The notes beneath the pieces are model-generated. The model did not search any database, had not been told where the DNA came from, and saw only the letters and a program-made list of their open reading frames with translations. Of a stretch of 64,000 bases of DNA, positions 26,949-34,896 are shown in pieces. Each line of letters starts with the position of its first letter. Positions within the stretch are counted from its first letter, which is position 1. The translations under genes and the position numbers were made by a program. Source of the DNA: Bacillota bacterium (GTDB taxonomy: Bacteria > Bacillota > Clostridia > Lachnospirales > Lachnospiraceae); assembly GCA_023402845.1 (NCBI GenBank), contig JAEYFP010000010.1, positions 1 to 64,000 on the forward strand, written 5' to 3'.

Positions 26949-28616
26949 ATGAATCGGAGTGGAAAAAAATGTGTACTTTACCCTCGTGTAAGTACCGAAA
27001 TGCAGGTTGATGGGTTCAGCTTGGACGGGCAGAAAAACAGCTTAAGACGTTTTGCAGACAGAGAGGAAATGGAAATTGTAGATATTTATGAAGATGCTGG
27101 TAAATCCGGCAAATCCATTGAGGGCAGACCTGCTTTTAAACAAATGCTACATGATATTGAAAATGGCTTGGAAATCGAATATATCTTAGTCTATAAGCTC
27201 TCCTGCTTTGGCAGAAATGCAGCCGATATTTTAAATTCTTTGGAACATGTTCAATCCTTTGGCGTAAATTTAATTTGCATTGAGGAAAGAATTGATTCTT
27301 CACAAACGAGCGGAAAGCTACTAATCTCTGTGTTGTCTGCTCTTGCTGAAATAGAGCGTGAAAATATCATAGAGCAGACTATGAACGGGCGAAAAGAAAA
27401 AGCCCGTCAAGGTGGGTGGAACGGTGGGTTTGCTCCCTATGGTTACTACCTTAAAGATAAGCATCTCTATATCCAAGAAAATGAAGCAGAATCGATACGA
27501 ATTATCTTTGACAAATATGTAAATGGCAATATGGGATTTTATAAAATTGCAAACTATCTTAACTTACAGGGTATCCCCAAAATCAAACGTGCAAACGGTA
27601 CTCTTTCACAATGGAGTATGCATTTTGTCAGAATGATTATTGACAATCCTGTGTACACTGGAAAAATTGCTTTTGGCAGACGAACAAGAGAAAAGATCAA
27701 GGGCACTAAAAATGAATACCGCCAAGTACACCAAGATGAATACATTATTGCAGACGGTCAGCACGAGGCTATTATAGATGAGGAACTATGGAATAAAGCG
27801 CATGAAAAACGAGAATTAACAGGCATTAAATCCCCGTCCAAAATTGGTCGGGACAGGGCGCACTTATTAAGCGGTATTTTAAAATGCCCAAAATGCGGTG
27901 GCCCGATGTACACCAATAAACACGCTTGGACAAACAAAGACGGTACATATAAAGAAATCTACTATTATGTATGCAGCAAAGCTCGCACCGCCAGAGGAAA
28001 AAGCTGTGATTATAAAGCCATGCTCAAAAAAACTGATATTGAGCCGCTTGTCATTGAGGCTATCAGAGAGCTAATTAAAAATCAGGATTTTGCAGCAGAA
28101 ATCAAATTAAAGATAGGCAAGGAAATTGATACTTCCACTTTAAATAGAGAACTCAAAAACTATGAAAATAAGCTTAGAGAAGTGGAACTCAATAAAACTC
28201 GTCTTGAAAATGAAATTGACAGTCTGCCGGAAGATACCCGTTTTAGAGAACGCAAGCTCCATGATATGACCCTCCGTCTTGATGGACTGTATGACACTAT
28301 CGTAGAGCTTGAAGAAAAAATTGAAGATGTAAAACTGCGCTGCAAAGCCGTGGAGCAAGATGCTATCACAATGGAAAACATCTACACCCTACTGGAAAAC
28401 TTTGATAAGGTATATGATAAAATCAACGAGGAAGAGAAAAAATCTCTGATTTCTTCGTTAATCAAAGAAATAGAGATTTTCCCATGTGACGAGGCTGAAT
28501 TGCCTTTGAAGTCTATTTTATACAATTTTCCTGTTTATAAAGACGGTGGAGATGTTTGTGGGTTTTTGTGGGATAAAAGTACGCACGTCTCCACATGCCC
28601 CGTCCCCGGAAACTGA
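26949..28616 (+). CDS. Large serine recombinase (integrase of element B)
   Basis: 555-aa large serine recombinase. Catalytic Ser15 is in YPRVSTEMQ; AGKSGKSIEGRPAF and ALAEIEREN complete the resolvase domain. The Recombinase domain covers ~165-280 (GGWNGGFAPYGYY). A zinc ribbon is at ~315-360 (CPKCGGPMYTNK, CSKAR), and a long coiled coil at ~390-470. The last ~12 codons (STHVSTCPVPGN) are written in host rlmD DNA, since the crossover falls inside the gene's 3' end. Relatives typed elsewhere often end STHVETVVLLS, so the tail is changed by integration. GGAGG lies 8 bp before the ATG. Confidence 0.92.
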   Translation: MNRSGKKCVLYPRVSTEMQVDGFSLDGQKNSLRRFADREEMEIVDIYEDAGKSGKSIEGRPAFKQMLHDIENGLEIEYILVYKLSCFGRNAADILNSLEHVQSFGVNLICIEERIDSSQTSGKLLISVLSALAEIERENIIEQTMNGRKEKARQGGWNGGFAPYGYYLKDKHLYIQENEAESIRIIFDKYVNGNMGFYKIANYLNLQGIPKIKRANGTLSQWSMHFVRMIIDNPVYTGKIAFGRRTREKIKGTKNEYRQVHQDEYIIADGQHEAIIDEELWNKAHEKRELTGIKSPSKIGRDRAHLLSGILKCPKCGGPMYTNKHAWTNKDGTYKEIYYYVCSKARTARGKSCDYKAMLKKTDIEPLVIEAIRELIKNQDFAAEIKLKIGKEIDTSTLNRELKNYENKLREVELNKTRLENEIDSLPEDTRFRERKLHDMTLRLDGLYDTIVELEEKIEDVKLRCKAVEQDAITMENIYTLLENFDKVYDKINEEEKKSLISSLIKEIEIFPCDEAELPLKSILYNFPVYKDGGDVCGFLWDKSTHVSTCPVPGN

Positions 28617-30211
28617 TCAATCGCACAAGCCCTCCTGACCTCATACCCACTGCCAAGAAATACCTCCAGATCCCGTACAAGACTCGTGGGTTTGCAGGAG
28701 ATGTAAACGATATTCTCCACACCATATTGGATGATCTTTTTTAGGGCCTTTGGGTGGATTCCGTCGCGGGGCGGATCGAGGACGATGAAGTCGGGCTTTT
28801 CTTCGATTTCATCCAGTACCTTTAATACGTCGCCGGCGATGAATTCGCAATTATGTAAACCGTTTAGTGCTGCGTTTTGTTTTGCCGCCTCTACTGCCTC
28901 TTCCACGATTTCTACACCGATCACTTTCTTTGCGACCGGGGCAAGAAGCTGGGCTATCGTACCGGTTCCGCTGTATAGATCATAGATTACATTTGTCTGC
29001 AGATCCGCTTTTTCCTTGTTGATACCGGCCAGTGTTACATACTCCCGTGCCGTATCATACAGAACCTCGGCACCGAGACTGTTTGTCTGAAAAAAGGAAA
29101 ACGGGGAGATTTTAAATTTCAAGCCCAGCAGCTCCTCATAAAAATAGTCACGGCCATATAAGCATTCCGTCCTGTCATTTTGCACGGTATCGGACAAGGA
29201 ATCATTCAGGGTGTGCAGAATTCCCACAACAGCGCCCTGCAGCTTCAGATTAAGCAGCTGTGTGCGCCAGTCTTCTAAAAGTCCTTCCTCCATACAAACG
29301 GAATCCGGCGGCGCCTGCGTCGTCGTAATCAAATCCACGAGGATTTCCCCTGTTTTGACTGCCTTGCGGACAAGCAGGTGGCGAAGATATCCCTCGTGAG
29401 TAAGCTTATGGCAAAACGGCGTTTCCTTCTCTCTGAAATAGGCCAGCGTACAGCTTAAGATTTTCCGATAATCTTCATCAACGATCTGGCAGTCCGTCAC
29501 CGAAACGATATCATAAAAGCTGCCTCGTTTATGCATGCCAAGTTCCAGCGGACCGCCCTTGCGGCTGTCGCCGAAGGAAAACTCCATTTTATTCCGATAA
29601 GAATACTGAACCGGACTTCCCTTAATGCCTTCAAAAAGATAATTTTGTTTACCTGACCTTTTAGGACTGCATTCCCAACCATGCGTACTCCGCAAAGAGG
29701 ACTCTGTCACACTGCCTGCTTCGGCATCCTCTCTCAGCGCCGAATCTGATAATCCCTGCTCCATACCTGCCGTTTCCTCCCCGCCGAGCACAGAATCCAG
29801 CAGCTCCTTTACCTGTTCCTCCTTCAGCTTTAACTGCTCTTCATAAGGGAGGTTCTGATAGGTGCAGCCGCCGCACTCCGCAAAATGCCGGCAGGGGCTT
29901 TCGATTTCAACCGGTGATTTTTCGAGCACCTCAAGCAAACGGCCTTCTGCAATGCCGCTTCGGATTTTACTTACGGAAAAACGGATTTTCTGGCCCGGAA
30001 GTACGTTTTTGACTACGACACGTTTTTTTGCAGCGGCCGGATTCTTATTCATGCCAGCCTGCTGCTCCGCTTCCCCTTCTGCCGCATCCTTTTTCCGCTC
30101 TTCACAGCCTGTCTGTCCATTCACCGGGGAATCAGCTTGTACAACCAGAATTCCTTTATTGGGAAATTTGAGTTTTTCAATGGTACCCTCCAGCACCTGA
30201 CCTTTTTTCAT
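28535..30211 (-). CDS. rlmD: 23S rRNA (uracil-5-)-methyltransferase, RlmD/RumA type
   Basis: 558-aa SAM-dependent RNA methyltransferase for a uracil in 23S rRNA. It starts with a TRAM domain (residues ~1-75, with a low-complexity insert). The iron-sulphur site is CRHFAECGGC (~102-111). The SAM motif is DLYSGTGTIAQL (~420). The catalytic region is FIVLDPPRDGIHP and the nucleophile Cys is in VYISCKPTSL (~513). HVETCVLLS is the last conserved part. It is longer than the usual ~450 aa because of two linkers. The final ~10 residues (after LLSH) come from element DNA, because the island replaced the gene's own end. It is third in line after GH2 and GH31, 15 bp after the GH31 stop. Confidence 0.9.
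   Translation of the reverse strand: MKKGQVLEGTIEKLKFPNKGILVVQADSPVNGQTGCEERKKDAAEGEAEQQAGMNKNPAAAKKRVVVKNVLPGQKIRFSVSKIRSGIAEGRLLEVLEKSPVEIESPCRHFAECGGCTYQNLPYEEQLKLKEEQVKELLDSVLGGEETAGMEQGLSDSALREDAEAGSVTESSLRSTHGWECSPKRSGKQNYLFEGIKGSPVQYSYRNKMEFSFGDSRKGGPLELGMHKRGSFYDIVSVTDCQIVDEDYRKILSCTLAYFREKETPFCHKLTHEGYLRHLLVRKAVKTGEILVDLITTTQAPPDSVCMEEGLLEDWRTQLLNLKLQGAVVGILHTLNDSLSDTVQNDRTECLYGRDYFYEELLGLKFKISPFSFFQTNSLGAEVLYDTAREYVTLAGINKEKADLQTNVIYDLYSGTGTIAQLLAPVAKKVIGVEIVEEAVEAAKQNAALNGLHNCEFIAGDVLKVLDEIEEKPDFIVLDPPRDGIHPKALKKIIQYGVENIVYISCKPTSLVRDLEVFLGSGYEVRRACAIDQFPGTGHVETCVLLSHKNPQTSPPSL
28587..28599 (+). other. Right attachment site (attR) core within rlmD
   Basis: GTCTCCACATGCC matches the attL core at 376-388 at 12 of 13 positions. 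It lies on the HVET codons of rlmD and in the last codons of the recombinase. To its right the sequence is rlmD; to its left it is element DNA. Confidence 0.65.
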
Positions 30212-30226
30212 AAAGCTCTCCGTTTC

Positions 30227-32290
30227 TTAAAATATCATTTCTTCGCCGACTGCTTCAAATACGGGGATAACGTCGATCGGTGCGTAAGCTTCAACCGAGC
30301 AGCCGCCGTCAAATACTTCGCCTGTGGCGATTTCCTTCCACTGACGACCGGCCGGCAGATAAACGGTGCGGCTCGTCACATGAGGCTGCATAACCGGCGC
30401 AACAAGCAGCCTTGCACCGAACATGTACTGATCCTCCGCCTCATAGCAGCGCTCTTCTTTCGGAAAATCATAAAACATCGGCCGCATAACGGGGCTGCCG
30501 TTCTCGCTCGCCTCCTTCATACAGGTACGGACATAAGGACGAAGCTGCTCCCTGACCATTAAAAACTTTTTTAGAATTTCGTAATTTTCGTCGCCGAAGC
30601 TCCATACCTCATTATCCTGACCGGATGTCAGCTGCCTGACACCGTTAATAAATTCTTCCTCGCGCTCATACCATGGGGAACGCTCGCCGTGCATACGGAA
30701 CACCGGACAAAAAGCACCCCAGGCAAACCAGCGCAGCAGCAGTTCCTGAAAATCAGGATTTTTGATGTCGCCTCCCAGGAAGCCGCCGATATCCGATGTC
30801 CACCAAGGAATCCCCGCGATTCCCATGCTGAGTCCTGCCTGAAGCTGTTCCTGCATCGAGCGGAATGAGGAATGAATGTCGCCGGACCACGTCAGCACGC
30901 CGTATTTCTGACTGCCTGCCCATGCACAGCGTACAAGGCTCAACACCTCTGTTTCTCCCGCTTCCTTTAATCCGTCATAGAAACCCTTCGCATACATGAG
31001 CGGATAAATATTTGTGCATTGCAGCGCCGGGCCTTTATAATAACGGTAGTTATCAAAATCATACGGGCCGTATTCAGGCTCCGCCTCGTCAAGCCAGAAG
31101 CAGCGGATTCCCTTTTCAAAATAATTTTCTCTGCAGCGTTCCCAGACAAATTTCTGTGCGCCCGGATTCGTCGCATCATAAAAGACCGCATCGCCCATCC
31201 AGGTCATATGCTGCTCCATCCCGCGGTCTGCCTTGACAAGATACCCTTTTTCCTTCATCTCGCCGTAATTCTCGCTTCTATCATCAATGGTCGGCCACAC
31301 GGATACGACCGTCTCTATGCCCAGCTCCTTTAATTCCTTTACCATCGCTTCGGGATCCGGCCAGTCACGCGGTTCAAACTTGAAGTCGCCCTGCCTCGTC
31401 CAATGGAAAAAGTCCACGACGATCGCATCCATCGGCAGTCCTCTTTTCTTATGTTCCCTTGCAACCTGCAAAAGCTCCTCCTGATTGCGGTAGCGCAGTT
31501 TACACTGCCAATAGCCGAGTCCATATTCCGGCATCATCGGCGTACGGCCTGCTGCCGCGCTGTAATTGCGCTCAATCTCCGCAGGCGTGTCGCCGGCCGT
31601 GATAAAATAGTCCAGCTTCTTCGTACTCTTTGCTGTCCACTCCGTATGATTCGTACCGAATACAGCCGTGCCGATTGCCGGATTATTCCACAGAAACCCG
31701 TATCCGCGGCTTGAAATGTAAAACGGTACGCTCGCCTGGGAATTGCGGTGTGCAAGCTCCAGCAGAGCACCCTTTTTGTTCAGATGCCGGTCTTGATACT
31801 GTCCCATTCCATAAATTTTCTCTTCATCAAATGCCTCAAAACGAGCAGTTAACATAAAGTCTGTCGAGCCCTGCACCGGCTTCAGCTCGCGGGCATCGAT
31901 CCTGAGCGGCACGCAATAGCGGTTGATTCTGTTGCGGTTTCTCCAATATTCCGCAGTCAGAAGCTCTCCACGCTGGTTATAAAAGCTGATCCAGCCTTCG
32001 GTGCTGACACGCGCCGTAATTTTTCCGTTCTGCAGCGCGGCCTGCTTTGCACGGCGATGGTAATCCGCATATTCCTCACCCTGATACCACGGATCCGTTA
32101 CATCGATTTCTTCAAAGGTAATTGCCGCCCTGCAAGGCGTAACCGGCTCGCAAAGAGCCCAGTCCTCCTGATCCATCTCCGGCTGTGCCGTCATCCTGAC
32201 GCGCAGGGAATCTGTGCCCCACGGCTCAATCCAGACCTGCCCTCCTTCTTCTGCGATCACAAGCTTATTTTGTTCTTCATAAATCCGCAT
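30227..32290 (-). CDS. Glycoside hydrolase family 31 (alpha-glucosidase/alpha-xylosidase type)
   Basis: 687-aa GH31 enzyme, cytoplasmic since no signal peptide is seen. The nucleophile Asp is in FWLDEAEPE (~residue 399) and the acid/base Asp in WSGDIHSSF (~468). The N-terminal galactose-mutarotase-like domain and MGQYQDRHLNKKG are also typical. Members release alpha-linked glucose or xylose from oligosaccharides. The DEAEPE form is common in alpha-xylosidase-like branches, but substrate cannot be fixed by eye. It overlaps the GH2 gene by 14 bp, so the two form an operon for breakdown of a mixed-linkage glycan. Confidence 0.88.
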   Translation of the reverse strand: MRIYEEQNKLVIAEEGGQVWIEPWGTDSLRVRMTAQPEMDQEDWALCEPVTPCRAAITFEEIDVTDPWYQGEEYADYHRRAKQAALQNGKITARVSTEGWISFYNQRGELLTAEYWRNRNRINRYCVPLRIDARELKPVQGSTDFMLTARFEAFDEEKIYGMGQYQDRHLNKKGALLELAHRNSQASVPFYISSRGYGFLWNNPAIGTAVFGTNHTEWTAKSTKKLDYFITAGDTPAEIERNYSAAAGRTPMMPEYGLGYWQCKLRYRNQEELLQVAREHKKRGLPMDAIVVDFFHWTRQGDFKFEPRDWPDPEAMVKELKELGIETVVSVWPTIDDRSENYGEMKEKGYLVKADRGMEQHMTWMGDAVFYDATNPGAQKFVWERCRENYFEKGIRCFWLDEAEPEYGPYDFDNYRYYKGPALQCTNIYPLMYAKGFYDGLKEAGETEVLSLVRCAWAGSQKYGVLTWSGDIHSSFRSMQEQLQAGLSMGIAGIPWWTSDIGGFLGGDIKNPDFQELLLRWFAWGAFCPVFRMHGERSPWYEREEEFINGVRQLTSGQDNEVWSFGDENYEILKKFLMVREQLRPYVRTCMKEASENGSPVMRPMFYDFPKEERCYEAEDQYMFGARLLVAPVMQPHVTSRTVYLPAGRQWKEIATGEVFDGGCSVEAYAPIDVIPVFEAVGEEMIF

Positions 32291-34190
32291 GTTTACATAC
32301 CTCCCTATCGTAAGTTAATATTCCGTTTACTTCCTCTTCCACATCGGACAGCTGCGTATAGACAACAGCCGACAGACCGTTTCTTATTTCCGGTTCAATC
32401 GTTTCCTTCATCAGCTTCTCATATGCCTGCCGAAGTTCTTCAAGTGACCGGCATGGATGATACCCATACACCTTCTCGCAGCAGCTATGCCCTTCCACCC
32501 GGTACGGAAAACCGCCGAACTCCGACAGCACGGTTGCGCGCCGCTTCTCCCATGCAAGTACAAGCTTGAAAAAGTAATAGTGCTGGCTGCGTAAATCCCC
32601 GCAGCGCTGGTCAAACCAACCGCTTGTTGCGTCAATAACACGGGTATCATCCAGCACACGCAGCCGCTTTGTTAAGCGGGCCGCGTCAAACTGGCCCCAG
32701 CCCTCATTGAAAACAACCCAAGTACCGATACTCGGATGCCCCTTAAGAGCCTTAACCGTCTGCTCCATTTCCTCCTCAAACTGCTCCCTGCCGCGCCGGT
32801 CCTTTCTTGCAAGCAGTGCATAGCACTTGTCCTTAATCCGGTAATTGAACATATTGAAGGCCGTCGCAAGATAGGTGACAAACCAGAATTGATAGGCTCC
32901 TCCGCCATTCACCATATCCTGCCAAACGATCATTCCCAGCCTGTCGCAATGATAATACCATCTTTGCGGCTCGATTTTAATATGCTTGCGAAGCATAGTA
33001 AAGCCAAGCTCCTTCATTTTTAAAATATCGTAAATCATTGCATTGTCACACGGTGCCGTATAAAGTCCGTCCGGCCAATAGCCCTGATCCAGAACACCCT
33101 TCTGAAAGTAGGGTTTATGATTCAGGCACATCCGCATCACGCCGGCTTCATCCGGCTCCACCGAAAAGGTCCGGAATGCAAAATAGCCTGTCACCTCATC
33201 CGCACCACAACCTACCTTATAATAATACAAATACGGCTGCTCCGGTGTCCAGAGCTTTCTGTCTGCTTCATTGATTTTTATTGTTTGAACGATCTTTCCA
33301 TTTTGATCCGGCCGTACGTTAAAGGCATAAGAGAAAAACCTGGAAGCCTCTCTCTTCTTTTGACCCGCCAAAAATTTCATTTCCCCGTCCAGGGGGACAA
33401 TGCTCTTGCAATCCTCGGACTCCAAAAAAACCTGCTCATCAATGCAAGCTTCATAAATTATAATTTTAAGTTCACGCAGGCCGTCAGTATCTTCTTCACC
33501 TGTGCTCGCTGCGGTGTCTGTTTTTGCGGTATTTCCCTTTATTACCTCTGCCTCAAACCATACCTCGCCCGTCTCCCCATTCGGCCTGCAAAATATGTTT
33601 CCCAGATATCTTTCCGGCACGCATTCCATCCACACGGTCTGCCAAATGCCGCTTTGTGCCGTATAGAACATCCCTCCGCGTTCAAGCATTTGTTTTCCCC
33701 GGCTGTAATAGGACGTATCACTGTCATCACGCACACATACGACAAGCTCATTTCTCCCTTCAAAAGAGAGTGCCTCGGTAATATCTGCTTCAAACGGGAG
33801 ATATCCGCCGATATGGGCGGTTACAAGTCTTTGATTTACATAAATCTTGCATCGTTGATCTACCGCGCCAAAATGAAGCATGATCCGCATTCCGGGCCGG
33901 TAATCCTCCGGTATGAAAAGCTCCCGGCGATACCACAAATATTCTCCGGGCTGCAGCTGCCTGTTCACACCTGACAAGTATGCTTCCGGAGAAAAAGGAA
34001 CCATGATTTTCCCTTCCCATTCAATCTCCTGAAGCTCCTCTGTCTCCTGCTTTGTAAATGCATAATCCCATGCTCCGTTTAGATTTACATAACTATCTCT
34101 CTGCATCAAAGGACGGGGATATTCTTCCAAAATATGCTTCCGGTCAAACTGCCTGCCCCAAACTGTCATCAACTGTTTCAAATAATACAC
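32277..34190 (-). CDS. Glycoside hydrolase family 2 protein
   Basis: 637-aa GH2-type enzyme. The N-terminal sugar-binding jelly roll has NLNGAWDYAF (~35) and FHFGAVDQ-like MLHFGAVDQRCKIYVN. An immunoglobulin-like middle follows, with the acid/base Glu in FNEGWGQFD (~495) and the nucleophile Glu in SEFGGFPY (~557). The likely activity is a beta-galactosidase, beta-glucuronidase or beta-mannosidase; the sequence does not decide. There is no signal peptide. It is the first gene of the GH2-GH31-rlmD run. Confidence 0.87.
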   Translation of the reverse strand: MYYLKQLMTVWGRQFDRKHILEEYPRPLMQRDSYVNLNGAWDYAFTKQETEELQEIEWEGKIMVPFSPEAYLSGVNRQLQPGEYLWYRRELFIPEDYRPGMRIMLHFGAVDQRCKIYVNQRLVTAHIGGYLPFEADITEALSFEGRNELVVCVRDDSDTSYYSRGKQMLERGGMFYTAQSGIWQTVWMECVPERYLGNIFCRPNGETGEVWFEAEVIKGNTAKTDTAASTGEEDTDGLRELKIIIYEACIDEQVFLESEDCKSIVPLDGEMKFLAGQKKREASRFFSYAFNVRPDQNGKIVQTIKINEADRKLWTPEQPYLYYYKVGCGADEVTGYFAFRTFSVEPDEAGVMRMCLNHKPYFQKGVLDQGYWPDGLYTAPCDNAMIYDILKMKELGFTMLRKHIKIEPQRWYYHCDRLGMIVWQDMVNGGGAYQFWFVTYLATAFNMFNYRIKDKCYALLARKDRRGREQFEEEMEQTVKALKGHPSIGTWVVFNEGWGQFDAARLTKRLRVLDDTRVIDATSGWFDQRCGDLRSQHYYFFKLVLAWEKRRATVLSEFGGFPYRVEGHSCCEKVYGYHPCRSLEELRQAYEKLMKETIEPEIRNGLSAVVYTQLSDVEEEVNGILTYDREVCKHADL

Positions 34191-34329
34191 CTATCCTTCT
34201 TAAAATTCCTTTCCCTATCTTATCTTAATTCTTTCGGAAAGTAAACATCCTGCCTGTTGTTTTATTCTATGCCCGCTCTGAAAAAAATGAGATTTTCTCG
34301 TGCCGTGCGCAGTTGACAAAGTCAACAAA

Positions 34330-34360
34330 AGAGAACCCTTCCAATTTGGAAGGGTTCTCT
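34330..34360 (-). terminator. Terminator of the acidic membrane protein gene
   Basis: Perfect 15-bp inverted repeat (34330-34344 with 34346-34360) and a TTTTG stretch on the minus strand, 20 bp after the stop of the gene at 34379. Confidence 0.8.
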
Positions 34361-34378
34361 GACATCATAACATAATAC

Positions 34379-34717
34379 TTATTCTTCTTCCTTCTTCTCC
34401 GCATCTGTTTCATCCTCGAAGAATTCGTCATCGAACTCGTCGTTTAAATCGTCGTCGAGGTCGTCCTCAAAATCCTCTAAATAATCCGGTGTGAAATAAC
34501 AGTACAATCCATATGCAATTGCCGCAATCGCTGCGACACCAAGGATAATTCCGATTGCCCAAGCCCATTTATTACATTTCTTCTCTTCTTTTTTCTTCAG
34601 ATTCAAAAATTCATTTGCTTTTACTGCATTAATAAAATCATTTGCTTTTGCCACACCAAGCGCCTCCTGTGTCTTTACTGTTTTCATTAACTCCTCAAAT
34701 CTGTCCATTCTCTCCAC
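34379..34717 (-). CDS. Small membrane protein with acidic tail
   Basis: 112-aa protein. A short helical, charged head (~1-48) carries a near-repeat (AKANDFINAVKANEFLNLKK). One transmembrane helix lies at ~49-71 (WAWAIGIILGVAAIAAIAYG). The tail after ~76 is strongly acidic (DDLDDDLNDEFDDEFFED). It has no known motif. It is flanked by its own terminator and stands alone. Its conserved-looking architecture suggests a membrane-anchored regulator or adaptor, but the function is unknown. Confidence 0.7.
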   Translation of the reverse strand: MERMDRFEELMKTVKTQEALGVAKANDFINAVKANEFLNLKKKEEKKCNKWAWAIGIILGVAAIAAIAYGLYCYFTPDYLEDFEDDLDDDLNDEFDDEFFEDETDAEKKEEE

Positions 34718-34896
34718 CCATCCTTTCGTTTTTCTATAGTGTATTCAAATCGTCATAAATTACCACGTAAACTGTTTGTCTGAAATTTCCGGTCATGCAT
34801 CCCACTTTTCTGCCCGCAAAATCACTATTACAAGCATATAGTTCTGTTTTATTATATCAGAAACGGTATGGATTTTCCATTGCTTTCCTGAAAATT
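34718..34896. other. Short intergenic gap before pcrA stop
   Basis: 179 bp without coding sign; it must contain the promoter of the 34379 gene and the 3' end of the pcrA transcript. No strong hairpin seen. Confidence 0.4.
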
